From NCBI GenBank assembly GCA_012838235.1, contig DUPQ01000069.1, positions 1-64,000 on the forward strand: a stretch of 64,000 bases of DNA. Direction: 5' to 3'. Under the pieces are notes generated by a model. That model made no database searches, had not been told where the DNA came from, and worked only from the letters and a program-made list of their open reading frames with translations. A program made the position numbers and the translations under genes. This DNA is from Clostridiaceae bacterium (GTDB lineage: Bacteria; Bacillota; Clostridia; DUPQ01). Shown here piece after piece: positions 45,080-55,313 of the stretch; position 1 is the first letter of the stretch; each line of letters starts with the position of its first letter.

Positions 45080-48000
45080 CTACTTAACTATGTTTTTCAT
45101 AAAACGTGTAAGCATTACAGCAGCTTCGGCACGTGTTGTGTTGCCTGCGGGCACTATTCCGGTACGTGTACGTCCGTTTATGAGTTTTTCTCCGTTTGCC
45201 CACTTAAGCGCACCCAATGCCCATTCGCTTATCTCTTTTTTGTCACCGAATACGGTAAGGTCTCCGGTTTTGGATACATCATAATTCTTGTACTGTGCAT
45301 ACCTGTAAAGAATGGTTGCCATCTGCTCTCTTGTGATGCTGTCATTCGGAGCAAATATACCCTCTCCGTAACCGTTTACTATGCCGTTACTTGCAGCCCA
45401 GCATATTGCATCTGAATACCACATACCTTTTTTAACGTCGGTAAAGATGTTCTTACTATCTGCTTTAGGCTCTTTCTCCAAACGATAAAGCATTGTTACA
45501 AGCATTGCTCTACTTAATGTCTCTCTGGGTTCAAATGTGGTTTCACTTGTTCCTCTCATTATTCCCTTAGCATAGACATACTTAATCTCTTTTACAGCCC
45601 AGTGTTTATTCAGGTCGGTAAATGCCAGTACCACATCATCTAAGAGTACTACAAAAGTACTTAAGTGAGTTACACTGATACGTACATAGAGTCTACCGTC
45701 AATCTTTATACACTCACCTTTTATGGTTTCCGTGGAACCGTTCTTTGATATATGTACTACACTGTAGGTTTCACCTGCTTCAAACTCGTTACTTACAGGA
45801 ATGTCTATTGTAATGCTCTTTCCTCCGAAGCTTGATATCTCTTTACCGTCGGAAGATATACTTACCGAAACCACTATACCGCTTGATGTATCTATACTAT
45901 CATCCGTAACATCCGCTGCACTCTTTTTAGCAATACTTACCTCAATATCCGAGCCTTTAGCCTCGTTTGCTATGGAAGTTAAGGCATCGTTGGGAATGGT
46001 TATTATTCCGACAGGAGTATCTATCTCCAGACCTAAATTCTTCTCATCAGCTATGCTCTTTGCGGCAGTAGTCGGTATATTTACGGCTACATTCTTTGCC
46101 TTATCCGCTCCTGAGGGTGCAATACCTACACTTCCGGAAGAGCCGCTCTTTACTGCTTTTACTGCTGAGTTAATCTGCTCAGCGGTAACCGAAGCGGTAG
46201 CATCGGAACCGGTAACATCCGCTTTAGGTGTCAGAGTTGCTACACCTTGCTCAGCTGTATCGGTATCTTCCACTCCAGGCAGGTATCCGCCTACATCCTT
46301 GCCCAGGTCTCTTGTGTATACCCACTCAACTACATCATTTTCTTTCAATTCATACAATGATGAAGAATAACCGGGGAACACACCGTTAACCTTGTACATC
46401 CAACCGGACTGCGGACCGTCATCAAACTCACCGAATCCGCTTATAGCTTCAACATAAACGCCTGCATACTGTGAATGGTCCGATACCCGAAGTGTCAAAC
46501 CTGTGCGTCTGAGTATTGAATATGCCGTCTCACCGTCATTCATTTCCATTGCTGTGGGCGGAAAGTATACGCTCTGTTGGTTAGCTTTGGCATTGGGATC
46601 GGTTACACTGAGTCTGACATATTTAAGTTGAACGGCGGGTTCCGCTATTTTCAGTTTCGCTATTGCTGAAACCAATGAACTAACGGCATTATCCACAACC
46701 GCCTGAGTTACGGTTTCCAAGTCTCTTACAGCTTTTGCATCCCTTAGTTCAATTTGTAATGCACTCCAACTTCCCGCTGTATAATCGCTCTCACTGTATC
46801 TTTCCGCTTGTGCTATTTTCTCTTCCAATGCCGTTTTATCCGCAACCGCCGGAAGCACATCATCGGAAACCATCTTCACAACATCACTCATATCATAAAG
46901 GCGTGCTTTACCGTTTTTGAAGCGGTCATATGCTACCAATGCATATGCACCCTGCTCGCTTGACATTAAATTGGCTGCACTTTCACGTAAGAAAGCCTTG
47001 TTTGTAGCATCATAGTAGGAAAGAAGTATGCTGATATAGTTTTTACCGTTGAAATCGGCGGCATCTTCTCCCAATGCTGACAATGCTACTATTACCTGTG
47101 AACAACCTTCCGAATCGGTTATCTTCTGCCTGACAATCCATGCGAGAGCCTTGCCAACAGCTGCTGATACATCATCTTGCTCTTTGTATGGGGCAAGAGC
47201 CTGGATGGTCATTGCCGTAATGTCCAGATTGGGATTGGTATTGTCAAGCGACCAACCGTCGCCTACTTGGCAGCTTAAAATGTAGTCGACCAACTCCTGC
47301 CTGACCGGACTGTTCTTTGCGTACGGTAAAGAATCCATAGCTATCAATGCAAATACTGCACCGTTTATGCCCTGTCTTTTTACCCACTCGCTATCGGAAA
47401 GTAACGGAGCGATAAGGTTTTTACCGTTGACATTTACAGCACCGATTCCTAAAGAAGTCAAAGCCAGTATAAGTCGCGAGTTTTCCGTAGATTTGTTGTC
47501 ATTCAACTTGTCCGGTTTATCCGCTATACTTGTCAGTATGCGACTGTAATAACCGTCATAATACGGAGTATCTGAAAAACCGCCGCGCGCTAACGAAAGA
47601 ATAGCCCATTCACCGCCGATACTTCCCAATTCCGGGGTTTCCACATTACTTCTGATATAGTTAAGTACATCATTCAATGCACCCGCATAACCGTCTTTCA
47701 AAACAAGACGAGTCATTCTGTCGTTAAGATTTGCTAAAGCATTGTCAACTTTTCCCTGTGCGGCATTCCAATCGCCTTCAACTTGTTTTGCGGCACGTAA
47801 TGCGTTGAAAAACTCATCCCAACCCTCGATATAGTGGTCTTGGTTCTTTGTTTCCGCCAAAGTAATCGCTTCCCTAAGTGCGCCTTTATCGCCTCTAAGT
47901 ACAAGCATACTCTCTGACGGGAAAGTAATTGCATTCACTTCTTCAACAGTAGTTGCCGCATCAATCGATGCCATTGTTGTCTGGTAGCCTCTGCAATATG

Positions 48001-50725
48001 CCGTCCATGAACCCGGTGTATAAGGTAATTGATACAGATATCTATTTCTTTCCTCTATTTGTGCTTTCTTCTCCGCTTTCGCAGCCGCCAACTCCTCTTT
48101 AAGTGTCACCAGTCCGTCAGTTGACGGGATGCGAACCGCTTTTACTTCTTCCACCGATTCGGCACTGTTTACTTCTTCCTTTGCATTGTTAACAGCCGTT
48201 TGTAAGGCTGCCCACGATGCTTCAGTGTATTCGGCTTGCACTAAACCGTCAAAGACCGCTTCAAATCTTGCAATTCTCGCCGCTTTCTCAGAATCCAATA
48301 TTGTTACAAGATTCTCTGTCGAAGGGATAGATATTGCTTCTACCGCTGCTAAAGTTTTGGCATTTTGCACATCGGCTGTTGCCGTTGCCATCGCTGACTG
48401 CAATGCAGACCATGATGCTTTGGTATATATTGATTGGTTTAAACCGTCGGTAACGGCAGCTATTTGGGCAATCTTCGCCTCTTTAGCCGAAGCCAACTGT
48501 GAAGCAACCGCTACAAGACCGTCAGTTGACGGTATAGCTACTTCCTTTACCGCAGGAACATCGGTTGCGTTATTGACCGCTTGAATCGCATCGATTATCG
48601 CTGTCTGCAATGCTGCCCATGAATCGGCTGTATAGTCGGTTTCCGAAAAACCGTTGGTAACGCCGTTTATCTGAGCAATCTTTGCTCTCTTCACTTCTTC
48701 CAATTCCGAACCTGCCGCAACAAGACCGCTTATTGAAGGTATATTAACCGCTTCCACTGCGGCTGCATCCGTAGCATCGGTAACCGCTTGAATCGCATCG
48801 GTTATTGCGGTCTGTAATTCCGTCCATGAATCGGGTGTATAATCGGCCTCCGTCAAACCGTTGATAACGGCATTTATCTTTTCAATCCTGGCTGTTTTTA
48901 GGGTTGCAAGATGTGCCGCAACCGTTTCAAGACCGTCTGTTGAAGGTATTGCAACAGCATTAATGGCATCAACTGTTGTAGCTGCATGCACATTTGCAAT
49001 GGCACTTTGTATCAAAGCATAAAAACGTGTCCATGAATCTTTTGTGTAATCGGTCTCATCGACACCGGTATATACGGCATTAATTTGATCAATTCTTGCC
49101 TGTTTTGCCTCCTCAAGTTGCTGTGCAAGGCTTATAGTAACCGTTATATCAAAGTCTTTGGAAAAGTCTTCTTTTATTTTACCGTTTTCAATTGTTGCAG
49201 TAACCGTAACATTACCTTCCGACAAGGTATGTAAAATATTTTTCTCTATGAATGCACCTGTCGTACCCTGATTCTTAACAGTCCAGGTTATTTCTTTATG
49301 GGATGCATTATCCGGCTCTACCGTACCGACTAATGACAAAGGCGTCTCCGCAGCAACTTCGGCAGGGACATCAACAATATCCGTTACGGAAACGGATGTT
49401 TCTATGGTAATCAATGCATTCAGAGCACTTGACACCTCGTATTCTCCAACGGTAGTTTGTTTCAAAACAGTCATTGCGTCATCGTATGCAGTACCGTATA
49501 TCTCCGTTATGGCTTCAATAGAATTTGAATACTGCTTACGAATATTAGCAACCTTTCTTATAAGGTCACTCCTGTTCGCTCCGCCGCCTGTAGCACTGTA
49601 ATGCCCTACGTATATAAGACGCATAACGTCATTGTCTTCTAACGTATAACCGTCCATACCGGTTGAGGGGAATCTTTCATTAACGCAATACATCCAGCCG
49701 CTGAAAGAACCCGCATCTTTTTCGCTTAGGTATCCCTCTTTCTGCACCGTTCCCGAGCCCTTATACACAAAGTCCGGATCCCAAACACCTGCAAGATAAC
49801 CGCCGTTGTACCGATATGCTTCTTCACCCTTTTCGGGATAACGTGCTTTCAGAGCCTGCATCATAAGATCTGCCGCATTAAGACCTTTAGGCAGTTTCAT
49901 TTCTGTCGGTTCCACAATAAAATTGCCGTCAATAAACAATTTTTCCACCGTGATATATGTGATAATATACTCAACTGTAGGTCCGGTTGCTTCACCGCCG
50001 GCAATAATGGTATTTATTGCTTCTATTCCGGTATTTTTCACTTCTTCAATTTCTTTTATACTCGGAGCCATATTTATGGCTGTAACGGTTTCGTTATACG
50101 TCGAGTCAACATTTGAAGCAATATCGGCTGTTTCTCCGCTTGCGTTTTTGTAAGCATCGGTTTCTTTAGCAGCTTCCCAAACTTCGGTTAATGCATTTAT
50201 TGATGTTTCTCTTTTCTCATTTACAGCTGTAGCTGACGACCACTCTATTATGATAAAGCCTGCAATATGTGCTACGGCAGGACCAAGCCCAGGCATAGGT
50301 TGCATTCCATACCAATAATACCCGATAGTGTTTTCTTCCATGCAATCATTGACTATATCTTCCGGCAGAAAACCTTTTGTGTTCTCATAACACTCTTTAC
50401 CTATATTGGTCTCGGAAACTATACCCAACCGAACAAGCTGTATCATTTTGTATTGACCGGAAGGTGTACGAAGTACGGGCATCCTGTTGCCGAGCATATC
50501 CCGTCCCTTTAACTGTACAGAGCCATATTTGGAACCGTCAAGGGACAGCTTATATATATCCATTGTTTGACCGCTCTGAGTAAATGAACCTATTTTCGTT
50601 GCCGTTGTATCCTTAAGCTCATATATTGCTGTTGCGGAAAATACACCTAACGGGCATATTTGCAGGAGTATAAGCAGGGATAAAATAACAGCTAAAAACT
50701 TATTTACTTTTATACTTCTTTGCAT
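45080..50725 (-). CDS. Giant SLH-anchored protein: DUF4430, Ig-like, FIVAR-type repeats, alpha/alpha toroid, DUF4430, SLH
   Basis: The 1881-residue surface protein has (numbering from 11 residues upstream) a signal peptide (about 15-42), a DUF4430 domain (about 270-390, GWMYCVNERFP), an Ig-like domain (about 450-545) and six degenerate 65-70-residue FIVAR-type repeats (about 545-960; ARIEKINAV, YTPDSWTELQTAI, IPSTDGL). A toroid (about 1050-1335; GSIGGEWAILSLAR, LDITAMTIQALAPY) is followed by another FIVAR, a second DUF4430 (about 1395-1500; GWMYKVNGVFPGYSS, VVEWVYTRDLGKDVGG) and three SLH repeats (1700 on). ATAAGGAGA supports the ATG at 50725. A cobalamin riboswitch and terminator lie upstream. 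It is best read as an intrinsic-factor-like B12-capture protein. Confidence 0.9.
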   Translation of the reverse strand: MQRSIKVNKFLAVILSLLILLQICPLGVFSATAIYELKDTTATKIGSFTQSGQTMDIYKLSLDGSKYGSVQLKGRDMLGNRMPVLRTPSGQYKMIQLVRLGIVSETNIGKECYENTKGFLPEDIVNDCMEENTIGYYWYGMQPMPGLGPAVAHIAGFIIIEWSSATAVNEKRETSINALTEVWEAAKETDAYKNASGETADIASNVDSTYNETVTAINMAPSIKEIEEVKNTGIEAINTIIAGGEATGPTVEYIITYITVEKLFIDGNFIVEPTEMKLPKGLNAADLMMQALKARYPEKGEEAYRYNGGYLAGVWDPDFVYKGSGTVQKEGYLSEKDAGSFSGWMYCVNERFPSTGMDGYTLEDNDVMRLIYVGHYSATGGGANRSDLIRKVANIRKQYSNSIEAITEIYGTAYDDAMTVLKQTTVGEYEVSSALNALITIETSVSVTDIVDVPAEVAAETPLSLVGTVEPDNASHKEITWTVKNQGTTGAFIEKNILHTLSEGNVTVTATIENGKIKEDFSKDFDITVTISLAQQLEEAKQARIDQINAVYTGVDETDYTKDSWTRFYALIQSAIANVHAATTVDAINAVAIPSTDGLETVAAHLATLKTARIEKINAVINGLTEADYTPDSWTELQTAITDAIQAVTDATDAAAVEAVNIPSISGLVAAGSELEEVKRAKIAQINGVTNGFSETDYTADSWAALQTAIIDAIQAVNNATDVPAVKEVAIPSTDGLVAVASQLASAKEAKIAQIAAVTDGLNQSIYTKASWSALQSAMATATADVQNAKTLAAVEAISIPSTENLVTILDSEKAARIARFEAVFDGLVQAEYTEASWAALQTAVNNAKEEVNSAESVEEVKAVRIPSTDGLVTLKEELAAAKAEKKAQIEERNRYLYQLPYTPGSWTAYCRGYQTTMASIDAATTVEEVNAITFPSESMLVLRGDKGALREAITLAETKNQDHYIEGWDEFFNALRAAKQVEGDWNAAQGKVDNALANLNDRMTRLVLKDGYAGALNDVLNYIRSNVETPELGSIGGEWAILSLARGGFSDTPYYDGYYSRILTSIADKPDKLNDNKSTENSRLILALTSLGIGAVNVNGKNLIAPLLSDSEWVKRQGINGAVFALIAMDSLPYAKNSPVRQELVDYILSCQVGDGWSLDNTNPNLDITAMTIQALAPYKEQDDVSAAVGKALAWIVRQKITDSEGCSQVIVALSALGEDAADFNGKNYISILLSYYDATNKAFLRESAANLMSSEQGAYALVAYDRFKNGKARLYDMSDVVKMVSDDVLPAVADKTALEEKIAQAERYSESDYTAGSWSALQIELRDAKAVRDLETVTQAVVDNAVSSLVSAIAKLKIAEPAVQLKYVRLSVTDPNAKANQQSVYFPPTAMEMNDGETAYSILRRTGLTLRVSDHSQYAGVYVEAISGFGEFDDGPQSGWMYKVNGVFPGYSSSLYELKENDVVEWVYTRDLGKDVGGYLPGVEDTDTAEQGVATLTPKADVTGSDATASVTAEQINSAVKAVKSGSSGSVGIAPSGADKAKNVAVNIPTTAAKSIADEKNLGLEIDTPVGIITIPNDALTSIANEAKGSDIEVSIAKKSAADVTDDSIDTSSGIVVSVSISSDGKEISSFGGKSITIDIPVSNEFEAGETYSVVHISKNGSTETIKGECIKIDGRLYVRISVTHLSTFVVLLDDVVLAFTDLNKHWAVKEIKYVYAKGIMRGTSETTFEPRETLSRAMLVTMLYRLEKEPKADSKNIFTDVKKGMWYSDAICWAASNGIVNGYGEGIFAPNDSITREQMATILYRYAQYKNYDVSKTGDLTVFGDKKEISEWALGALKWANGEKLINGRTRTGIVPAGNTTRAEAAVMLTRFMKNIVK

Positions 50726-50978
50726 TGTTAATCTCCTTATACAAATTAGTTTCTTCATATTAATACTCTCAAGTGACTAAATATCATCACCTGAACCTGT
50801 CATCTTTTGTGGAAAATCATTTGTAACTGTCAATATTTCATTTTCCGTGCATCAACCCCTTTCTTCATCGAATTTAGAGACCGCTTTGCAGCGGGGTTCT
50901 TTAAAAGAACTCGCTCCGCTGTTTTTACGATTGGTCTTTTTTCCGTCTTCGACAAAGGATGTGCTTAGGAATCAGATG

Positions 50979-51015
50979 AAAAAACCGCACGACAGTAAAT
51001 ATTTACCATCGTGCG
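50979..51015 (-). terminator. Riboswitch expression-platform terminator
   Basis: CCGCACGA and TCGTGCGG form an 8-bp stem, extended by AT pairs around TAAATATTTA, and are followed by TTTTTT on the minus strand. It lies between the B12 box and the start of the giant SLH gene, as expected of a transcription-attenuating switch. Confidence 0.88.
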
Positions 51016-51072
51016 GCTGTATCTTCGCACATCAAAACACCATGCCCCTGTCATTTATCGTGTGACGGCATG

Positions 51073-51276
51073 AATTCCGAGCAGGTCTCCTGACTTCGGT
51101 CCTTTTTATGCTCTCCCTTGCCTTATCAAATCATAACGATTCAATGACCGGTTTTCACCGCGGGAGTGCGGACCTTCACAGTGGCAGCGTCCGTGCCGGA
51201 TTCCGACCGGCTTCCCTTTTAACATGTATGCGTTCTTATTCCAAAGAACAGACCACCGCATACAGCACTCGAAATT
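51073..51276 (-). ncRNA. Cobalamin riboswitch controlling the giant SLH protein gene
   Basis: On the minus strand the aptamer contains AAAAGGGAAGCCGG, CGGAATCCGGCACGGACGC, GCCACTGTG, and the B12 box GTCAGGAGACCTGCTCGG. Outer P1 arms AATTTCGAG (51268-51276) and CTCGGAATT (51073-51081) pair with one wobble. It is followed by the terminator at 50979-51015 and then by the 1881-residue gene, so B12 should switch that gene off. Confidence 0.95.
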
Positions 51277-51331
51277 ATCTCCTGAAATCCCGTAAACTAC
51301 CGAGACTTCAAACTCAACTAAACCATATCAC

Positions 51332-51360
51332 AAAGGGTATGCAATTGCTACCCTTTTTTT
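51332..51360 (+). terminator. Hairpin with T-run on the plus strand
   Basis: AAAGGGTA and TACCCTTT pair around GCAATTGC, followed by seven T on the plus strand. No plus-strand gene ends here. On the minus strand it follows the yhcG stop, where the T-run is short, so it may be a bidirectional or weak yhcG terminator. Confidence 0.55.
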
Positions 51361-51369
51361 ACTTTTCAA

Positions 51370-52428
51370 CTATAAAAATACCTCTTTTCCGATTGCCATA
51401 ACGCCTTGCTCAATTTCTTTAATACTCGGCAAACTGCTCCTGTAATCTTTCGGAAGAAGTTGAGATAAATGATATTCTGAAATTCCGATAGGTTGACTGC
51501 TGGATTCCAAAGCATATTCAGCCACGACATTATCCTTTGTTTTACAGATTAACAATCCCAATGTTTCATTATCTGCTTCCTTTTTCCTCTGATGATTCAT
51601 TGCAGCAACATAAACACCTAATTGCCCGATATAGCCGGGTTCAAATTCCGTCGCCTTGAGTTCCACAACAACATAGCATCTAAGCTCCAAGTGATAAAAC
51701 AATAGATCAATAAACATCTCTTTTGAGCCAACCATAATCGGCACCTGTCGCCCCACAAAAGCAAAGCCTTGCCCCAGCTCTAATAAAAACTGAGTAATAT
51801 TCGTTGTCAATGCATCCTCTAATTCTTTTTCCCTATATCCTTCCGTCAAGGTAAGGAAATCAAAATTATATGGATCTTTTAATGTTTCTTTTGCTAAATC
51901 ACTTTGAGAATCAGGCAGGAGAGTTGTAAAATTTGTGATTGCCTTTCCTTGTGTTGTGTAAAGAGTCGTATCTAAATAATTGAGAAGTACTGCTCTGCTC
52001 CAACCGTTTTTAATTGTTTTCTCAATGTAAAACAACGCTTCTTCCGGACTTTTACATTTTGTCATTAACAGAATATGATGTCCCCAAGGAATTGAGAATA
52101 TATATTCCAATTGGTCAACAGCCTGTTGACTTTTTTGGTAAAACAAATAAAAGCGCTTCATATACTTAAGGTTAGTTTCGGAAAACCCTTGCAGTTTAGG
52201 AAATTCCTTGCACAAATCTTTTGACAGTGACTTGATAAATGCATCGCCCCAAGCACACTGTTCCTGTCTTAATGCAATTTCCTTTCCGAAATTCCAATAC
52301 AAGTCCAAAAGTTCATAGTTCACTTTTACAGCAGCTTTTAGTTGACTGCTTCTCACTCTTTCTTTAAGTTCACCCAAGAGTTTTTGATACATATTGTCGT
52401 CAACAATACGCAAATTATTGTGTGCCAA
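51370..52428 (-). CDS. yhcG: YhcG-like protein with DUF1016 and PDDEXK nuclease domain
   Basis: The 352-residue protein has an N-terminal DUF1016 helical domain (YWNFGKEIALRQ, about 45-170) and a C-terminal PDDEXK-type nuclease (about 215-340; FIDLLFYHLELRCYVVVELK, with the D and ExK). TTLLPDSQSDLAKETLKDPY joins them. Family members are attributed to restriction-like or defence functions. Translation begins at TTG with GGGAGGTG upstream. It is inserted between the cobalamin transporter operon and the riboswitch of the SLH gene. A decayed relative lies at 3226-3629. Confidence 0.9.
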   Translation of the reverse strand: MAHNNLRIVDDNMYQKLLGELKERVRSSQLKAAVKVNYELLDLYWNFGKEIALRQEQCAWGDAFIKSLSKDLCKEFPKLQGFSETNLKYMKRFYLFYQKSQQAVDQLEYIFSIPWGHHILLMTKCKSPEEALFYIEKTIKNGWSRAVLLNYLDTTLYTTQGKAITNFTTLLPDSQSDLAKETLKDPYNFDFLTLTEGYREKELEDALTTNITQFLLELGQGFAFVGRQVPIMVGSKEMFIDLLFYHLELRCYVVVELKATEFEPGYIGQLGVYVAAMNHQRKKEADNETLGLLICKTKDNVVAEYALESSSQPIGISEYHLSQLLPKDYRSSLPSIKEIEQGVMAIGKEVFL

Positions 52429-52562
52429 AGAAACACCTCCCTATCTCAAGTAGTTAATATACTTGAAAATATTATACCATTTTTAAGATGCCCTATCTAT
52501 TCGTTTTCTGATGATAACAGAAAACTGTTTGGCAGCTTTTTATGTTAAAGAAGCAAAAAACT

Positions 52563-55313
52563 TCACCTTTCTATAAGTCCGTACTTCAGTTTTACCCTGT
52601 CCAATTTCTCCAGCATGGGTTTTGCAATGGAAAACAGGAAGACAACGGTGGCAACCGCATGGATAAGGTCAAAAGGAATACCCCGGATATATGCAACATA
52701 GAACATTTCCATTGTGGGTTTTGCCTCATACATCAATACCGATGCGGGATTCATTATACCTCCGTATATTAAGAATGTAGCCAGTCCGCCGAAGATACAA
52801 AGTGCAATAGTATTGCGCCGTAATATTCCTTTTCTGAATAATATCCCGGCCAAAAACCCTATTATACCGAAAGCAAACATCTGCCAAGGTGTCCACGGAC
52901 CCTGACCGAAAAACATATTGGACACAAAGGCGGTAACCGCTCCTACTAAAAATCCCGTCTCCCCTCCGAATGCAACTCCCGCTATAATTACAATAGCCGC
53001 TACCGGCTTGAATTGCGGTAACATGAAAAAAGCCGTACGCCCCGCCACTCCTATGGCACAAAGCACCGCAATTATAATCAACTCTCTTGCCTGAGGTTTG
53101 CGCCCTTCAAATATAAGGACAAAAGGCAGCATGGTTTCCAATATTATCAGCATACTGATAAAATAATATTTTCTGTCCTCTAAATAATAGACGCCTAAGT
53201 AGATAGTTAATGGGATAGCTATAAGTATCATTGCAGCGGCAAGAAGTGTACGCTTGGAAAGCTTTCTTTTATCCGCCGCTACCTGTTCGTTATCTATCTT
53301 TGTATGTTTAGGCCGAAGAAGAATAAAGAACAGGAGTAATTCCGCTGCCAATGCAACGGCTAACAGAACATAGTGCCATATATTCATTTCTTTACCGAAA
53401 GAAACTACCGATAAATCACCCTGTTTAATAATAGCTGACAAATCCCCCATGTTGCTTACGGCAAAATATGCCGTTACAAGAAAGGCTAAAGCAGTAAGTA
53501 CTGCACCTGCTATACGCCAGGCGGGCAACTTATTATTCTTTTTTTCACTTTTTAATACACTTTTGTCATATTCCTCTGCTGTATCTTCTTTTGTATCTAT
53601 GGGCATAATGTTTCTATCTTCCGGTATCTTTATTTCAAAAGGTTCCGCTTTTCCCCCGCACGCATAAATTATATCTTCCGCAGTTATTGCGGTCGGAAGC
53701 ATATGTCTTGCCATTCTGTTGGCTGCGGTGGTATAGAAACTGTTGTCGGAAAAGAAACTTCGCGGGGTATTCCAGCTTACTATATTACCGTCAAAGAACA
53801 GAGCACATTTATGAGCATATTTTGCACAAAACTCAATATCGTGGCTTACCATGAGTACGGTAACGCCTTTATACAAAAGCTCATAAAGAATATTAGCGAA
53901 TATCCGTTTAAATTCCGCGTCCATGCCTTTAGTAGGCTCATCTAAAAGCAATATCTTAGGCTCTAAAAGAAGAACCTTGGCTAAAGCCGCCCGCTGTTGT
54001 TCTCCGCCTGACAAATCATAAGGGTGCATGGATAACAGCTCTTCCAATCTGCACAGTTTCGCGATCTTTGCTATTTGTTGCTCTTTTTCCGCTTTGGACT
54101 TCTTTTGTCCGGACAGCATTTCCAAAAGATCCTCCTGCACGGTCTTTTTAACAAAAAGTGCTTGAGGATTTTGCGGTAATACACCCAACATACGGTTAAA
54201 CAGTTCTTTATCCCCTATCTTGGACCGTTCTTTCCCGTTTATTCTAACCGTTCCTCTGTAAGGCTTGTTTATGCCGGATATGAGCGACAGTGCCGTGGTT
54301 TTTCCCGTACCGTTTCCGCCCAATATGGCATAGAACTCTCCTTGATATATTTTCATGGAAAGACCTTTAAGCACATCCGGAGCATCCTTTTCATATTTGA
54401 ACCATACTTCATCAAACTCAATAACGGGAATACCCTCTTGCTCCTTTATTGAATCCTCAGCAGGGATATCTCTTAACTGTTTGTTCTTTGTAAAGGTATC
54501 CAACCATGTACGTCCCTCTCTTACGGTAACGGGACAAGCAAGACTATTTTCCACACCCGCATAGACACGCATGGGAACAGGCATTGCTAAAAACATGCCG
54601 TGATGTAAGTCTTTCAACTGTTCACCCACTTCATTAGGTGTACCGTCACAGATTATCCGCCCTTCATCCATAACCAATACCCTGTCGGATATAGCGAAAA
54701 CCTCCTCCAACCTATGCTCGGTTATTATAACGGTGACACCTAATTCTCTGTTTATCTTTTCCACAGCGGAGATAAATTCCGTTGCCGCTATGGGGTCTAA
54801 CTGACTTGTGGGTTCGTCCAGTATAAGTACCGACGGTTGCATCGCCATGATAGCTGCAAGGTTCAGCAGTTGCTTTTGTCCTCCGGATAGTTCGGTAACA
54901 TTTTTATAAAACCAGGTCTCTATACCGAAAAATGAAGCCATTTCAGCTACTTTCAAACGGATAGCGGGTGTATTAAAGCCTAAACTTTCCAACCCGAAAG
55001 CCAATTCATGCCATACCTTGTCGGTAACAATCTGATTATCGGGAGATTGCATTACAAAACCTATCTTTGAACTTTGGGTACGTATATCAACTTCAGATAA
55101 CGGTTTCCCTTCAAATATGATATCTCCGCTTAAACTTCCATGCGGTGCAAGCACAGTTTTTAGTTGTCTGAGAAGTGTGGTTTTACCGCACCCCGAAGGT
55201 CCGCAAAGAGTTACGAACTGTCCCCGCTCTATGGAAAAAGAGAGATTATTTAATACTTTTTTCTCTTTCTCCGGATAGGAAAAAGTTAAATTTTTGATTG
55301 TATAGCTTTCCAT
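52563..55313 (-). CDS. Fused ECF transporter: two ATPases plus cobalamin-type S component
   Basis: The 916-residue protein joins two ABC ATPases to a membrane S component. ABC1 (about 1-240) has GPSGCGKTTL, LSGGQKQLLNLA and ILDEPTSQLD. ABC2 (about 285-510) has GGNGTGKTTAL, LSGGEQQRAALA and LLDEPTKGMD. After a charged linker come hydrophobic segments and a C-terminal S component (about 710-916) with RTAFFMLPQFKPVAAIVIIAGVAFG and FFGQGPWTPWQMFAFGIIGFLAG, as in predicted cobalamin S proteins. The ATPases would power vitamin import. It overlaps ecfT by 28 bp. The whole operon is under a cobalamin riboswitch, supporting B12 as substrate. Confidence 0.9.
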   Translation of the reverse strand: MESYTIKNLTFSYPEKEKKVLNNLSFSIERGQFVTLCGPSGCGKTTLLRQLKTVLAPHGSLSGDIIFEGKPLSEVDIRTQSSKIGFVMQSPDNQIVTDKVWHELAFGLESLGFNTPAIRLKVAEMASFFGIETWFYKNVTELSGGQKQLLNLAAIMAMQPSVLILDEPTSQLDPIAATEFISAVEKINRELGVTVIITEHRLEEVFAISDRVLVMDEGRIICDGTPNEVGEQLKDLHHGMFLAMPVPMRVYAGVENSLACPVTVREGRTWLDTFTKNKQLRDIPAEDSIKEQEGIPVIEFDEVWFKYEKDAPDVLKGLSMKIYQGEFYAILGGNGTGKTTALSLISGINKPYRGTVRINGKERSKIGDKELFNRMLGVLPQNPQALFVKKTVQEDLLEMLSGQKKSKAEKEQQIAKIAKLCRLEELLSMHPYDLSGGEQQRAALAKVLLLEPKILLLDEPTKGMDAEFKRIFANILYELLYKGVTVLMVSHDIEFCAKYAHKCALFFDGNIVSWNTPRSFFSDNSFYTTAANRMARHMLPTAITAEDIIYACGGKAEPFEIKIPEDRNIMPIDTKEDTAEEYDKSVLKSEKKNNKLPAWRIAGAVLTALAFLVTAYFAVSNMGDLSAIIKQGDLSVVSFGKEMNIWHYVLLAVALAAELLLFFILLRPKHTKIDNEQVAADKRKLSKRTLLAAAMILIAIPLTIYLGVYYLEDRKYYFISMLIILETMLPFVLIFEGRKPQARELIIIAVLCAIGVAGRTAFFMLPQFKPVAAIVIIAGVAFGGETGFLVGAVTAFVSNMFFGQGPWTPWQMFAFGIIGFLAGILFRKGILRRNTIALCIFGGLATFLIYGGIMNPASVLMYEAKPTMEMFYVAYIRGIPFDLIHAVATVVFLFSIAKPMLEKLDRVKLKYGLIER

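Noticed and set aside
47878-49123. DNA tandem repeat or CRISPR-like array
   Set aside because: The roughly 200-bp periodicity is explained by FIVAR-type protein repeats; copies are diverged and lack short identical repeats with unique spacers.
50847-51065. Small plus-strand frames across the riboswitch leader
   Set aside because: They overlap the structured RNA on the opposite strand and have no ribosome sites.
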